64,000 nt of DNA from an uncultured Bacteroidales bacterium (GTDB taxonomy: Bacteria > Bacteroidota > Bacteroidia > Bacteroidales > UBA932): assembly GCA_900316955.1 (NCBI GenBank), contig ONEX01000004.1, forward strand, positions 78,104 through 142,103. Reading direction: 5' to 3'. The position numbers were made by a program, and so were the translations under genes. How positions within the stretch are numbered: the first letter of the stretch is position 1; each line of letters opens with the position of its first letter. The notes below the pieces were generated by a model. That model saw only the letters and a list, made by a program, of their open reading frames with translations. It was not told where the DNA came from and made no database searches. Shown here one piece after another: positions 1-8,114 of this stretch.

Positions 1-2
1 CC

Positions 3-896
3 GAGATCAAGATCGGCAACAACCCCATCCTGAACGTCGAAGGGTCTTACAAGCCCCTGAACGGCTATCCGACCGTGGGCATCGGCCTGCTGACCCGCTA
101 TTGGCAGGAAAGCGGCACCAACATGTCCTTCAACGAGCTGCATTCGCGGCTGAACCTGTTCGTCGAGGACGGGCGGTTCGTGTGGGGCCGGGTCCGCCTG
201 GGATTATCCACCGACTTCTCGCCGCTCATCACCGCTGCGGGCGATGAAGGACGCTATTTCAACTGGATGTTCAAGAACCGCTGGCATTCCGCCTTTGCGG
301 ACATCTGCCTGGACACGTTCAACGACGGCTATTTCCCCACCAAGGGTTTCCGGGCGGACCTGGACAGCCGGTATATGTTCCGCGGATTCCGGGAAGGATG
401 GGAAGAAGAAGGGCAGCTCACGACGGAACGGCTCCCCAACTATTTCATCGGTCTGGGCTCCGTTTCGGCCGCGCTCACGTCCGGTCGATGGACGCTGCTT
501 CCCAGCCTGTATCTGGGCTATACCAGCGCGACGATGAGCATTGTCCATCCGACCCATGCGCTGGCCATCGGCGGTTTGGTCGGCGGCCGCTATGTGGATT
601 ACCAGATTCCTTTCTTCGGAATAAACCGCGGCATGCGGGCGCTCTATGGTTATGTGGCTTCGCCGCAACTGAACCTCCAGTACCGGATCAGTCACAAGAA
701 CTACCTGACGGCGCGCTCCGGCATGTTCGCGAATCATTACGAGTCTTTCAAGGGAATGTTCACGGAGCCGCTTCTCGACTATGCCTTCGGCCTGGACTTC
801 GGCCGCAAAACGATAGCGGGCCCGTTCCGCTTCGGCCTGGCCTGGAGCAAACGGACCCACTTCGGGGGCTATTTCTCGTTCGGATACGACTTTTAG
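3..896 (+). CDS. Outer-membrane beta-barrel protein (Omp85/patatin-associated type), 5' partial
   Basis: The reading frame is open from the window edge (phase from base 3), so the N-terminal part lies upstream and the first in-frame GTG at 75 is not a credible start. The visible ~297 residues are rich in alternating aromatic/polar beta-strands and contain the segment FPTKGFRADLDSRY, which resembles the motif in the C-terminal surface-antigen barrel of BamA/TamA and of PlpD-like patatin phospholipases. The protein ends in F-G-Y-D-F, a terminal-Phe outer-membrane insertion signal. In Bacteroidetes, patatin-like phospholipases of about 750 residues carry such a barrel, so that is my preferred identity; the lipase domain itself is outside the window, so a plain Omp85 protein remains possible. 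Confidence 0.6.
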   Translation, partial: EIKIGNNPILNVEGSYKPLNGYPTVGIGLLTRYWQESGTNMSFNELHSRLNLFVEDGRFVWGRVRLGLSTDFSPLITAAGDEGRYFNWMFKNRWHSAFADICLDTFNDGYFPTKGFRADLDSRYMFRGFREGWEEEGQLTTERLPNYFIGLGSVSAALTSGRWTLLPSLYLGYTSATMSIVHPTHALAIGGLVGGRYVDYQIPFFGINRGMRALYGYVASPQLNLQYRISHKNYLTARSGMFANHYESFKGMFTEPLLDYAFGLDFGRKTIAGPFRFGLAWSKRTHFGGYFSFGYDF

Positions 897-905
897 GGAA
901 TCCGC

Positions 906-1823
906 TTACGGCCGATACGCTTTCACGGCTTTCACCGCGCATTTCTGGCACAGGCGGGCGTCCTTCGCGGGGATGGAATATTCCGTGTCCAGGAGTTGGT
1001 AGCCGTTCCCCAGGACGGACTTGCCCAAGACCGGCTTGATGAGCGTCTCGAACCAGGTGCAGGCGGCGATGTAGCGGCCGTGCTGGCGCGTAAGGTGGTA
1101 ACCGTCCCGCGTGAGCTGGTACACCTTGGAGGTGGCGGGAACCTTCGTGTCGTTGTTCAGCCGCGTGCCGCGGGCGATCTGCACGGCTTCGCCGGACGGG
1201 ATGACCACCGGCAGGTTGAACTGCTTCGAGGCGCGGTCCACGCAGCTCTTGATGGCCTCGTACATCTGCCGCTGGTTCCGGCCGTAGCGGGGGAAGGCCC
1301 GGTGGTCGGAATTGGCGGCATAGGCCCAGGTCATGTGCCAGACGATGGCCGCCCGGGGGTTGGGCGCTTCCTTTCGGATGATGGAAACGAGCTTCGGAAT
1401 GCCCTGCTCATATGTTTCGTAGAGGCCCGAATCGTCCGAGGCCTGCTGGATCGTGATGATGTCCCAGGGCTCGTCCTTCAGGCCGTCCAGGATCGTGGCG
1501 TTCCGGCTGACGGTCACCCACTGGTTCTTCGTGGACTTGTAGTAGATGTAGTTCGCCGTTCCCTCGGCATATTCCTTACAGTGGCGTTCCAGGGTGCAGC
1601 CGCCGATGTACAGGCGGGCGACGATGACATTGTGGATGCCCGCGGCCTCCAGCAGGCCGGGGAGATATTCGGTGCCGTCGTCGGAAAAGCTGTTGCCCAC
1701 GGCGAGGATCCGGAGCGTGTCCGGACGCTGCGGCAGGGGATAATTGTCGATGCGCGCCTGGGCGTGCAGGAGGGCGGCCAGGGCGAGCGCGGTGAGCGTA
1801 AGCAGGAAGCGTTTCAGTGTCAT
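906..1823 (-). CDS. DUF4886 SGNH/GDSL-type hydrolase, secreted
   Basis: The 305-residue protein starts with a signal peptide (MTLKRFLLTLTALALAALLHA). A block-I motif GNSFSDDG carries the expected nucleophilic Ser, and a late DGYHLT segment supplies the D-x-x-H pair of the SGNH fold. This pattern is that of DUF4886 proteins in Bacteroidetes, which are often linked to glycan deacetylation, although the substrate cannot be read here. I chose the ATG at 1823, not the TTG-initiated frame seven codons upstream, because a TAnnTTTG promoter box (1842-1849) overlaps the longer start. The gene is divergent from the outer-membrane protein gene at 1882 and has no operon partner. Confidence 0.75.
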   Translation of the reverse strand: MTLKRFLLTLTALALAALLHAQARIDNYPLPQRPDTLRILAVGNSFSDDGTEYLPGLLEAAGIHNVIVARLYIGGCTLERHCKEYAEGTANYIYYKSTKNQWVTVSRNATILDGLKDEPWDIITIQQASDDSGLYETYEQGIPKLVSIIRKEAPNPRAAIVWHMTWAYAANSDHRAFPRYGRNQRQMYEAIKSCVDRASKQFNLPVVIPSGEAVQIARGTRLNNDTKVPATSKVYQLTRDGYHLTRQHGRYIAACTWFETLIKPVLGKSVLGNGYQLLDTEYSIPAKDARLCQKCAVKAVKAYRP

Positions 1824-1841
1824 AAGTGGATGATTGCTGTC

Positions 1842-1849
1842 CAAAGATA
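1842..1849 (-). promoter_or_regulatory. Bacteroidetes -7 box for the DUF4886 gene
   Basis: Reading the minus strand gives TATCTTTG, matching TAnnTTTG, 18 bases before the chosen ATG. It lies only 13 bases from the plus-strand box at 1863-1870, so each promoter's -33 region covers the other's -7 box and the two are probably mutually exclusive. Confidence 0.6.
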
Positions 1850-1862
1850 AGTAAAAAAATGC

Positions 1863-1870
1863 TATCTTTG
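1863..1870 (+). promoter_or_regulatory. Bacteroidetes -7 box for the gene at 1882
   Basis: TATCTTTG matches TAnnTTTG. It places the transcript start at about 1876, just before the first ATG at 1882, which rules out the GTG at 1870 as the start codon. Confidence 0.6.
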
Positions 1871-1881
1871 TGCCAGATTTA

Positions 1882-2571
1882 ATGGAAATGAAAATGAAAA
1901 AGCTTGTTATTTTGATGGTTACGGCCCTGCTGGCCGTCCCGGGTTTCGCCCAGATCGAGCCCGTCTACACTTCTTCCGACGGCAGAGCGATGTTCGACAT
2001 CGCCAACCATATCGGCTACGGCTATCACATCACGAAATCCAATGACTTCAAGCCCGGCTGGTGCGACGAGTTCTTCGTGAACATCGTGAAGTTCGGCTTC
2101 TACCCGGTGGAGAGCTTCGGCTTCGAACTCGGCGTGGACCTGCAGGTCAACGATTTCAATACCAAGGAGAAGGCTTTCGTCCAGCGCGACGGCATCATCA
2201 AGACGGCCGATTTCTCCACGATCGAGACGCTCGGCGGCGTGGACCGCAAGCGCAGCGACTTCACCACCGTGAGCCTGGGCGCCCCGGTGATGCTGAAGGC
2301 CAAGATCGAGAAGGTGGGCTTCGGCATCGGCGCGGTGGCTTCCTGGAACTTCGCCGGCAGCAATTCCTACTGGGTTGAGAAAGCGAACCGCCACATGGAC
2401 CTCATCGAGAGAAAGGCGAAGGTGAATCCCTTCTCCTACGGCCTCGTCGCCACGGCGTCCTACGGCGTCTTCGGGGTGTACTTCAAGTACTATCCGAAGT
2501 CTTCCCGGCTTCTCCCCGAAGGCAGCGTGGACCTGAGCTATACGACGATCGGTATCGTCCTCGGCATGTAA
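1882..2571 (+). CDS. Small outer-membrane beta-barrel protein, porin-like
   Basis: About 229 residues with an N-terminal signal peptide ending around PGFAQ. The rest is predicted beta-strand with many Gly/aromatic alternations (for example EKVGFGIGAVASWNFAG), typical of outer-membrane beta-barrel proteins of Bacteroidetes (DUF/porin superfamily). No enzymatic motif is visible and the function is unknown. Three in-frame ATGs occur at 1882, 1888 and 1894; the first one downstream of the promoter box is used here, but MKKLVILM at 1894 would give an equally good signal peptide. Its stop codon directly abuts the stop of the convergent alcohol dehydrogenase. Confidence 0.6.
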   Translation: MEMKMKKLVILMVTALLAVPGFAQIEPVYTSSDGRAMFDIANHIGYGYHITKSNDFKPGWCDEFFVNIVKFGFYPVESFGFELGVDLQVNDFNTKEKAFVQRDGIIKTADFSTIETLGGVDRKRSDFTTVSLGAPVMLKAKIEKVGFGIGAVASWNFAGSNSYWVEKANRHMDLIERKAKVNPFSYGLVATASYGVFGVYFKYYPKSSRLLPEGSVDLSYTTIGIVLGM

Positions 2572-3753
2572 TTACCGGGCCATCCGGTAGATGGCCTCGA
2601 TATCCTCCGAACCCAGGACTTTGAAGGAGCCCTGGGTTATTTTATGCCCGCGGGTGCACTTGCGCGCCATCTCCCGGATCTCGTCCTCGGAGACTTCCTT
2701 GCCGATGAGTTCGTGGATGTTGACAGGCATGCCGATGGCGTGGTAGAAGCGCTCCATCGCCTCGATGCCCTTGAGGGCCGTCCCTTCCGGGTCCGTGAAG
2801 TCCTGCGGCACGCCCAGCACGTTCACGGCGAAACGGACGAAGCGGCTTACGTTCTCCTTGTACACGTAGCGCGCCCAGCTGGGCCAGATGGCCGCGAGGC
2901 CGGCGCCGTGCGTGACGTCGAACATGCCGCTGAGCTCGTGCTCGATCTCGTGGGTGGCCCAGTCGCCGGTGAGGCCGCAGCCGGTGAGGTCGTTGTGCGC
3001 GAGGCTGCAGCCCCACATGATCTGGGCGCGGGCGCGGTAGTCCTCCGGGTCCGCGAGGACCTTGAAGACGTTGTCCATCAGGTCCCGCATCAGGGCCTCC
3101 GCGAGGGAGTCGGTGAGGTCCATGTCGTCATCGTGGGAGAAATAGCGCTCCATCGTGTGCATGATCATGTCCGTGACGCCGGCCGCCGTCTGGTACGGGG
3201 GCAGGGTGAAGGTGCGGACCGGGTTCATGATGGCGAACTTGGGCCGGCTCAGCTGGTTGGAATAGCCCAGCTTCACGTCGCCGTCCTCGTTCGTGATGAC
3301 GCTGGATTCGCTCATCTCGCTGCCCGCGGCCGGAATCGTAAGCACGCAGGCCACCGGGAGATAGCAAGCCGGCGAGGCCTTGCCCGTGTAGAAGTCCCAG
3401 ACTTCTCCGTCATAGGGGACGCCGCAGGCGATCGCCTTGGCCGAGTCGATGACGGAGCCGCCGCCGACGGCGAGGATGAAATCCACGCCCTCCTGGCGGC
3501 ACAGGTCGATGCCTTCGTGGACGAGGGACAGGCGCGGGTTCGGAACGACGCCGCCCAGGCAGACGAAGTCCACGCCGCCGTCGCGGAGCAGTCCGCAGAT
3601 CTTGTCCAGCAGGCCGGACTTCTTCGCGCTCTTGCCGCCGTAATGGACCAGCACCTTGTGGCCGCCGTATTTCTTCACGAGGGAGGCCACTTTCTCCTCG
3701 GACTGCTTCCCGAACACGACTTCGGTCGGGGCGTGGTAGACGAAATCTCTCAT
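2572..3753 (-). CDS. Iron-containing alcohol dehydrogenase (butanol dehydrogenase/YqhD type)
   Basis: The 393-residue protein has the family's usual length. The N-terminus MRDFVYHAPTEVVFGK is typical of the BDH/YqhD subgroup. GGGSVIDSAKAIA is the nucleotide-binding segment and AAGSEMSESSVIT the following conserved block; the metal-binding His residues fall in the regions HTMERY and HELSGMFDVTHGAG. Members reduce aldehydes or ketones to alcohols using NAD(P)H and a divalent metal, in the cytoplasm. It stands alone with its own promoter (TAACTTTG on the minus strand, 3770-3777). The exact substrate cannot be told from sequence. Confidence 0.9.
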   Translation of the reverse strand: MRDFVYHAPTEVVFGKQSEEKVASLVKKYGGHKVLVHYGGKSAKKSGLLDKICGLLRDGGVDFVCLGGVVPNPRLSLVHEGIDLCRQEGVDFILAVGGGSVIDSAKAIACGVPYDGEVWDFYTGKASPACYLPVACVLTIPAAGSEMSESSVITNEDGDVKLGYSNQLSRPKFAIMNPVRTFTLPPYQTAAGVTDMIMHTMERYFSHDDDMDLTDSLAEALMRDLMDNVFKVLADPEDYRARAQIMWGCSLAHNDLTGCGLTGDWATHEIEHELSGMFDVTHGAGLAAIWPSWARYVYKENVSRFVRFAVNVLGVPQDFTDPEGTALKGIEAMERFYHAIGMPVNIHELIGKEVSEDEIREMARKCTRGHKITQGSFKVLGSEDIEAIYRMAR

Positions 3754-3769
3754 AACCGATGCATTTTCG

Positions 3770-3777
3770 CAAAGTTA
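3770..3777 (-). promoter_or_regulatory. -7 box for the alcohol dehydrogenase
   Basis: TAACTTTG on the minus strand, 16 bases before the ATG at 3753; consistent with TAnnTTTG. Confidence 0.55.
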
Positions 3778-3793
3778 TGAAAAATTCCGAAGA

Positions 3794-5032
3794 TTATTCG
3801 CCGTTGTACAGGCCGGTGAAGAGGATGGCGCCGGAGGTCCTTTCGGAGATGGTGTACAGGAAGGGATGGTCGACCGTGAATTTGACCGTGCGAGGCTCCG
3901 GATCCGGGCCTACGCCGGTGTATTTCATTTCGATGACCGTGACGGCCGCGGCTTCGGTGCCGGTCTCATTGACCGTGATGTTGGCCTTGTGGATGACTTG
4001 GGAGATGACGGCCGTGTCGTTCTCGACCAGTTCCGTGTACGGGCCGATGGGAAGGCCCATCGCGGCGAGCAGCTCTTTCATCTCCACCGTGGTCTCCGTC
4101 TCGAAGCGGGGGAGGCTCAGGATGACGTGGCACTTTTCGCCCGCCAGCGGCAGCTGCTTGGCATCCGGCAGGGTGGTCAAGGCGTCGTTCTTCTTCGGAA
4201 GATAGACCGTCAGGGCGAACTTGCCGTTCCCGTAAGGCAGGGTAACGGCCTGGCCGAAAGCGTTCTCGCCATACAGGGCGTCCAGCGTCTGGTGCATCAT
4301 GCCCACCTTCGCGGTGGCGCCGGCGAGGTTCCGGAAGTTCTCGTCCCGAGTGGCCGCCTTGTCGAAGGCGGTGGTCCAGTCCGCGTGGAAGAAGATGGCG
4401 TTCATGATGTACATGATCGCGGCCGGATTGACACTCTTGAGGACTTCCTTGATCCGCCCGTAGGTGTGTTTCTCGCACCAGTCGTTGACATACTTCATCA
4501 CGGCCTGCGGGTCCGAGAAGGACATGGACTCCACCAGGGCGCTGTAATAGGTCTCGACGGCCGATTTGAACGGGGCTTTCGGGGTGAACCTGTCATTGAC
4601 CAGCACGCCGTCCGCGAGGGCCAGGGTGACGCTCGTGTCCACCTGCGGCAGGGTTTCGATGAGCTTGGCGCAGAACTCGTTGATGGCGTCCGTCCCTTCG
4701 TAGCCCAGGACGGCGGCCAGCTGCGCGGAGACCTCCGCGTCGGCGCCGTTCCCCAGCATCCCCAGCGCGTACTGGACGCTGAGCGGGGAGAGGATGAGAC
4801 TCTTTTTCTCGCCTTCGTCCCAGACCTTCTTCGTGAGTTTCCAGGCGAACTGGTTGCCGGCCTGGACGAAGGCCTCTTCCGCCCGGGTCAGGGGGACGCG
4901 GTCGATTTCGTGTTCGGCCTTCGGGAAGGGCGGGAGCCCGGCTTCGGGATCCTGGATGTCGGGGGTCTTGCTGCAGGAAAGGGTGAGGGCCAGGAGGGAG
5001 GCGGCCCAGCCGAGGATATTCATTCTACGCAT
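3794..5032 (-). CDS. Serpin-family protease inhibitor, lipoprotein
   Basis: The 412-residue product has a lipoprotein signal (LLALTLSCSK, lipobox Cys about residue 20), so it is probably anchored to the outer membrane or exported to the surface. The rest matches the serpin fold at full length: NAIFFHADWTTAFD, and the hinge/reactive-loop region NETGTEAAAVTVIEM at about residues 355-369, followed by DHPFLYTI and the strand GAILFTG. The Ala-rich proximal hinge is that of an inhibitory serpin; the scissile bond is likely close to K370-Y-T-G, which would favour a trypsin- or chymotrypsin-like target, but this is inferred by counting from the hinge. It follows the acyltransferase-like gene by 49 bases and may be cotranscribed with it. 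Bacterial serpins in gut species are proposed to block host or competitor proteases. Confidence 0.9.
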   Translation of the reverse strand: MRRMNILGWAASLLALTLSCSKTPDIQDPEAGLPPFPKAEHEIDRVPLTRAEEAFVQAGNQFAWKLTKKVWDEGEKKSLILSPLSVQYALGMLGNGADAEVSAQLAAVLGYEGTDAINEFCAKLIETLPQVDTSVTLALADGVLVNDRFTPKAPFKSAVETYYSALVESMSFSDPQAVMKYVNDWCEKHTYGRIKEVLKSVNPAAIMYIMNAIFFHADWTTAFDKAATRDENFRNLAGATAKVGMMHQTLDALYGENAFGQAVTLPYGNGKFALTVYLPKKNDALTTLPDAKQLPLAGEKCHVILSLPRFETETTVEMKELLAAMGLPIGPYTELVENDTAVISQVIHKANITVNETGTEAAAVTVIEMKYTGVGPDPEPRTVKFTVDHPFLYTISERTSGAILFTGLYNGE

Positions 5033-5081
5033 GATCGAATTCTTTTGCCTTTCAAATCCGGAAGGTCCGGAAATCTTGCAT

Positions 5082-6275
5082 CTAAATCTTGATTTTGACG
5101 CCTGCCTTCCCGAGGGCCCAGGCCGTGCCGATGCAAAGGAATGCGAAGGCCACGCATTTCACCAGCCCGAGCGGGCCGGCGAGCCAGGCGGGGGCTTCAA
5201 GGCCCAGGGCTTCCGCCGCGGAATAGTAGAGGTAGGGGATCAGATAGACGGTCAATGTAGCCGTGCCGGCGGGGCGGAAAGGCGCGAACCAGCGGGTCCA
5301 ACCTTTCTCCTCCAGCACGCGCAGGAGGGTGTACAGCGTGATGCCGATGGCGCCCACATAGAAGCACCAGGGGAGGGTGCCGATGTTCTTGGAGATGATC
5401 CAGTCCTCGTGGGCGGCGGTGCCGAAACCGATCAGGATGCCCACGGACAGGGCGGCGTACAGGAGCTTCCGCCCGCCCGGTTCCCGTCCGAAATTCTTTT
5501 CCTGCACGGCCACCAGCATGCCGGTGACGACCATCAGGGCCGACGAACCGTTCCCGAGGTTCAGCGCCCGGGCGAAGTCCTGGAGGAGGTTCCCGCCGTC
5601 GAGGAGCATCTCGCCGTCGCGCGTGGCCGTGGACAGGAGGTTCAGGCCGATGAGCGCGAGCCAGACGAGCGACAGGGCGCCGGTGCGTTTCCGGCACAGG
5701 AGCCAGGCCACGGCCCCGAACAGGTAGGCCCATCCGATCAGCCCGAGGATGCCCCACCAGCGAGCCCGGAGGAAACCGCCGTCCTCGGTGCGGTAGGTGA
5801 GGGCGAGGCCGATGAGCAGGATGATTCCCGCCGCCCGGAACCATTTCCCGGCCTTGAGCTGTTCCGGATAAGCGTTCCAGACGAGGAAGAAGCCCAGCAC
5901 CATCAGCAGGACGAAGAGCCACTCCCCGCAGCCCATCCAGGGGGCCATGCGGCCTTCGGTATTGACGATGAACACGCCCATCACCAGCAGGGCGAAGGTC
6001 CGGGAGAGGATGTGGCCGAGGGTTTTCTCGGCGGGAATCAGTTTCTGGAAGCGGCGCTCGATGGCGTAGGGGATGGACAGGCCCACGACGAAGAGGAACA
6101 GCGGGAAGACGATGTCCGCCAGGCCCATGGCATCCTCGTGCGTCCCCGCGTGCTCCAGCCAGTGGGGCACGTCCCCGACCGTCCAGAGGTCGTTCACGAA
6201 GATCATCAGGAACATCGTGAGCCCCCGGAGCATGTCGATGGCGCCGTTGCGCCGGCCGAAACCGTAATTTTCCAT
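5082..6275 (-). CDS. DUF5009/NagX-like multi-pass membrane acyltransferase-like protein
   Basis: About 397 residues, mostly hydrophobic with roughly ten transmembrane segments. The N-terminus RNGAIDMLRGLTMFLMIFVN and the following DIVFPLFLFVVGLSIPYA are the hallmark of COG4299/DUF5009 proteins, distant relatives of heparan-alpha-glucosaminide N-acetyltransferase. A His-containing loop typical of the human enzyme is not obvious, so acyl transfer is not proven. I trimmed the long open frame (which begins at 6440) to the ATG at 6275 because the minus-strand promoter box lies at 6295-6302. Probably heads a two-gene unit with the serpin. Confidence 0.8.
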   Translation of the reverse strand: MENYGFGRRNGAIDMLRGLTMFLMIFVNDLWTVGDVPHWLEHAGTHEDAMGLADIVFPLFLFVVGLSIPYAIERRFQKLIPAEKTLGHILSRTFALLVMGVFIVNTEGRMAPWMGCGEWLFVLLMVLGFFLVWNAYPEQLKAGKWFRAAGIILLIGLALTYRTEDGGFLRARWWGILGLIGWAYLFGAVAWLLCRKRTGALSLVWLALIGLNLLSTATRDGEMLLDGGNLLQDFARALNLGNGSSALMVVTGMLVAVQEKNFGREPGGRKLLYAALSVGILIGFGTAAHEDWIISKNIGTLPWCFYVGAIGITLYTLLRVLEEKGWTRWFAPFRPAGTATLTVYLIPYLYYSAAEALGLEAPAWLAGPLGLVKCVAFAFLCIGTAWALGKAGVKIKI

Positions 6276-6294
6276 GGTCGATCCTTTTTCTACG

Positions 6295-6302
6295 CAAAGA
6301 TA
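6295..6302 (-). promoter_or_regulatory. -7 box for the DUF5009-serpin unit
   Basis: TATCTTTG on the minus strand, 19 bases upstream of the ATG at 6275. Confidence 0.6.
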
Positions 6303-6346
6303 TAAACATTTGGACATATGCGAAAAAGGATTTCCGTCCGGATTGC

Positions 6347-6354
6347 TACCTTTG
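6347..6354 (+). promoter_or_regulatory. -7 box for the carboxylesterase
   Basis: TACCTTTG, 24 bases before the ATG at 6379. It defines that start and excludes the long upstream extension of the frame. Confidence 0.6.
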
Positions 6355-6378
6355 CGGCAGACAAAACACTTTCTTTCC

Positions 6379-8001
6379 ATGAAACTGTACAGATTCCTTC
6401 TCCCGGCGCTCCTCGTGGCTTCCTGCTGCGGCGGCGGCAAAAAGGACGCGGCCCAGGACGGGCAGCGCCTGTTCGTCGGTGACGACTACGCCGTCACCCA
6501 GACTCAGTACGGCAAGGTCCAGGGGTACATCCTGGATGGCGTGTACACCTATCTCGGCATCCCGTACTGCGCTCCTACCGGCGGCGAGAACCGTTTCATG
6601 CCCCCGCAGAAGCCCGCATCCTGGGAGGGAATCCGGCCCGCGATGTTCTACGGCAACGACGCGCCCCAGAACATGGCCGACAAGTGGAAGAACAACTCCA
6701 GCACCTTCACGGACCACTGGAACTACTACGACGTGAGTGAAGACTGCCTGAACCTGAACGTGTGGACCCCGGCCCCGGACGGCAAGAAGCGCCCGGTCCT
6801 GGTGTGGATGCACGGCGGCGGCTTCTCCGCCGGCAACAGCATCGAGCAGGACGGCTACCACGGCGCGAACCTCGCCCGCGCGGGGGACATCGTGTTCGTG
6901 AGCGTGAACCATCGGCTCAACGCCTTCGGCTTCTCCGACCTCTCCGCCGCCGGCCCGGCCTTCAAGAACTCCGGCAACGTGGGCGTCCTGGACCTCGTGG
7001 CCTCCCTGCAGTGGGTCCATGACAACATCGCGAACTTCGGCGGCGATCCCGGCAACGTGACCATCATGGGCCAGTCCGGCGGCGGTGCGAAGGTTTGCGA
7101 CGTGATATCCATGCCTTCCGCGAAAGGCCTTGTCCATAAGGCGGTTGCGCTGAGCGGCAATGCCACCTCCGCAACGGCTCCGGCCTCTTCCGCAGCGGTC
7201 GGCGCGGCCATCCTCAAGACCGTGAAGGGCGACATCAAGAAGCTCCAGGCTATGCCTTGGGAAGAATACTATGCCCTGGCCCACAAGGTCGCGGCCGAGG
7301 TCGGCGGCGGCTTCTCCCCGGTCGCCGACGGCGAGGTCCTGCCCGCCGACGGCTTCTTCAAGGACGACGTGGCCAAGAACGTGCCCCTGATGCTCTGCAC
7401 CACCTCCTCCGAGTTCGCCCTGAGCAAGGAGAACCTCGAGCTCGAGAACATCGACTTCGCCGGCGCCGTCGCGATGGTCCGCGACCAGTTCGGCCAGGCC
7501 AACGCCGAGGACATCCTCAAGGCCTACCAGGCCGCCTTCCCGGACAAGAAGCCCATCGAGCTGGTGAACCTCACCGTGGCTCAGCGCAAGAACGTCCTGG
7601 CCACGGCCGACGCCAAATACGCGCAGGGCGCCCCGGTCTATCTCGCCTGGTTCGACTACAACGCGCCGCTGTTCGGCGGCCGCATCCGCGCCTTCCACTG
7701 CTCCGACATCAGCTACTGGTTCAAGAACACCGACCTCATGGTCACGCACACCGGCGGCGGCGCCGAGCCCCGCGGCGTCTCCGACCAGATGTCGGCCGCC
7801 CTCCTCGCCTTCATGCGCACCGGCAACCCGAACTGTCCGGAAATCCCGCAGTGGCCCGCCTACACGCCCGAGGACGCTCCGACCATGATCTTCGACGTCA
7901 AGAGCGAAGTCAAGAACGCCCCGGACCGCGCCGCCCTCGCCCTGATGGCCGACTTCAACCCCTGGCGCATGGCCCGTCCCGCCCCGGCGGCCTCGAAATA
8001 A
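6379..8001 (+). CDS. Type-B carboxylesterase (para-nitrobenzyl esterase family), lipoprotein
   Basis: The 540-residue protein begins with a lipoprotein signal (LLPALLVASCCGGG). It then has the type-B esterase hallmarks in order: EDCLNLNVWTP, the oxyanion-hole segment MHGGGFSAGNS, and the nucleophile elbow GQSGGG with Ser at about residue 233. Length matches the family (about 500-550). It should hydrolyse carboxylic esters in the periplasm or at the cell surface; in gut Bacteroidetes such enzymes may remove acyl or feruloyl groups from plant glycans, but the substrate is not determined by the sequence. The gene is monocistronic, bounded by its own promoter and by the terminator at 8069. Confidence 0.92.
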   Translation: MKLYRFLLPALLVASCCGGGKKDAAQDGQRLFVGDDYAVTQTQYGKVQGYILDGVYTYLGIPYCAPTGGENRFMPPQKPASWEGIRPAMFYGNDAPQNMADKWKNNSSTFTDHWNYYDVSEDCLNLNVWTPAPDGKKRPVLVWMHGGGFSAGNSIEQDGYHGANLARAGDIVFVSVNHRLNAFGFSDLSAAGPAFKNSGNVGVLDLVASLQWVHDNIANFGGDPGNVTIMGQSGGGAKVCDVISMPSAKGLVHKAVALSGNATSATAPASSAAVGAAILKTVKGDIKKLQAMPWEEYYALAHKVAAEVGGGFSPVADGEVLPADGFFKDDVAKNVPLMLCTTSSEFALSKENLELENIDFAGAVAMVRDQFGQANAEDILKAYQAAFPDKKPIELVNLTVAQRKNVLATADAKYAQGAPVYLAWFDYNAPLFGGRIRAFHCSDISYWFKNTDLMVTHTGGGAEPRGVSDQMSAALLAFMRTGNPNCPEIPQWPAYTPEDAPTMIFDVKSEVKNAPDRAALALMADFNPWRMARPAPAASK

Positions 8002-8068
8002 AAAGTGAAACTCGCCGGCCGCCCTGTCGACCGTCGAATATAATTGGTTGTTTAATAATAGGTTGGAA

Positions 8069-8102
8069 GAAACCGCCTGGTCCATTCGGGCCAGGCGGTT
8101 TC
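8069..8102 (+). terminator. Hairpin terminator after the esterase
   Basis: A near-perfect 12-bp inverted repeat (GAAACCGCCTGG / CCAGGCGGTTTC) with a 10-base loop. The AT content at both ends would allow it to act in both directions, for this gene and for the convergent nuclease gene. Confidence 0.75.
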
Positions 8103-8114
8103 CTGTCAAAGCGT

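Noticed and set aside
6274-6378. An N-terminal extension of the carboxylesterase
   Set aside because: A promoter box lies inside this stretch, and the lipoprotein signal starts at the ATG at 6379.
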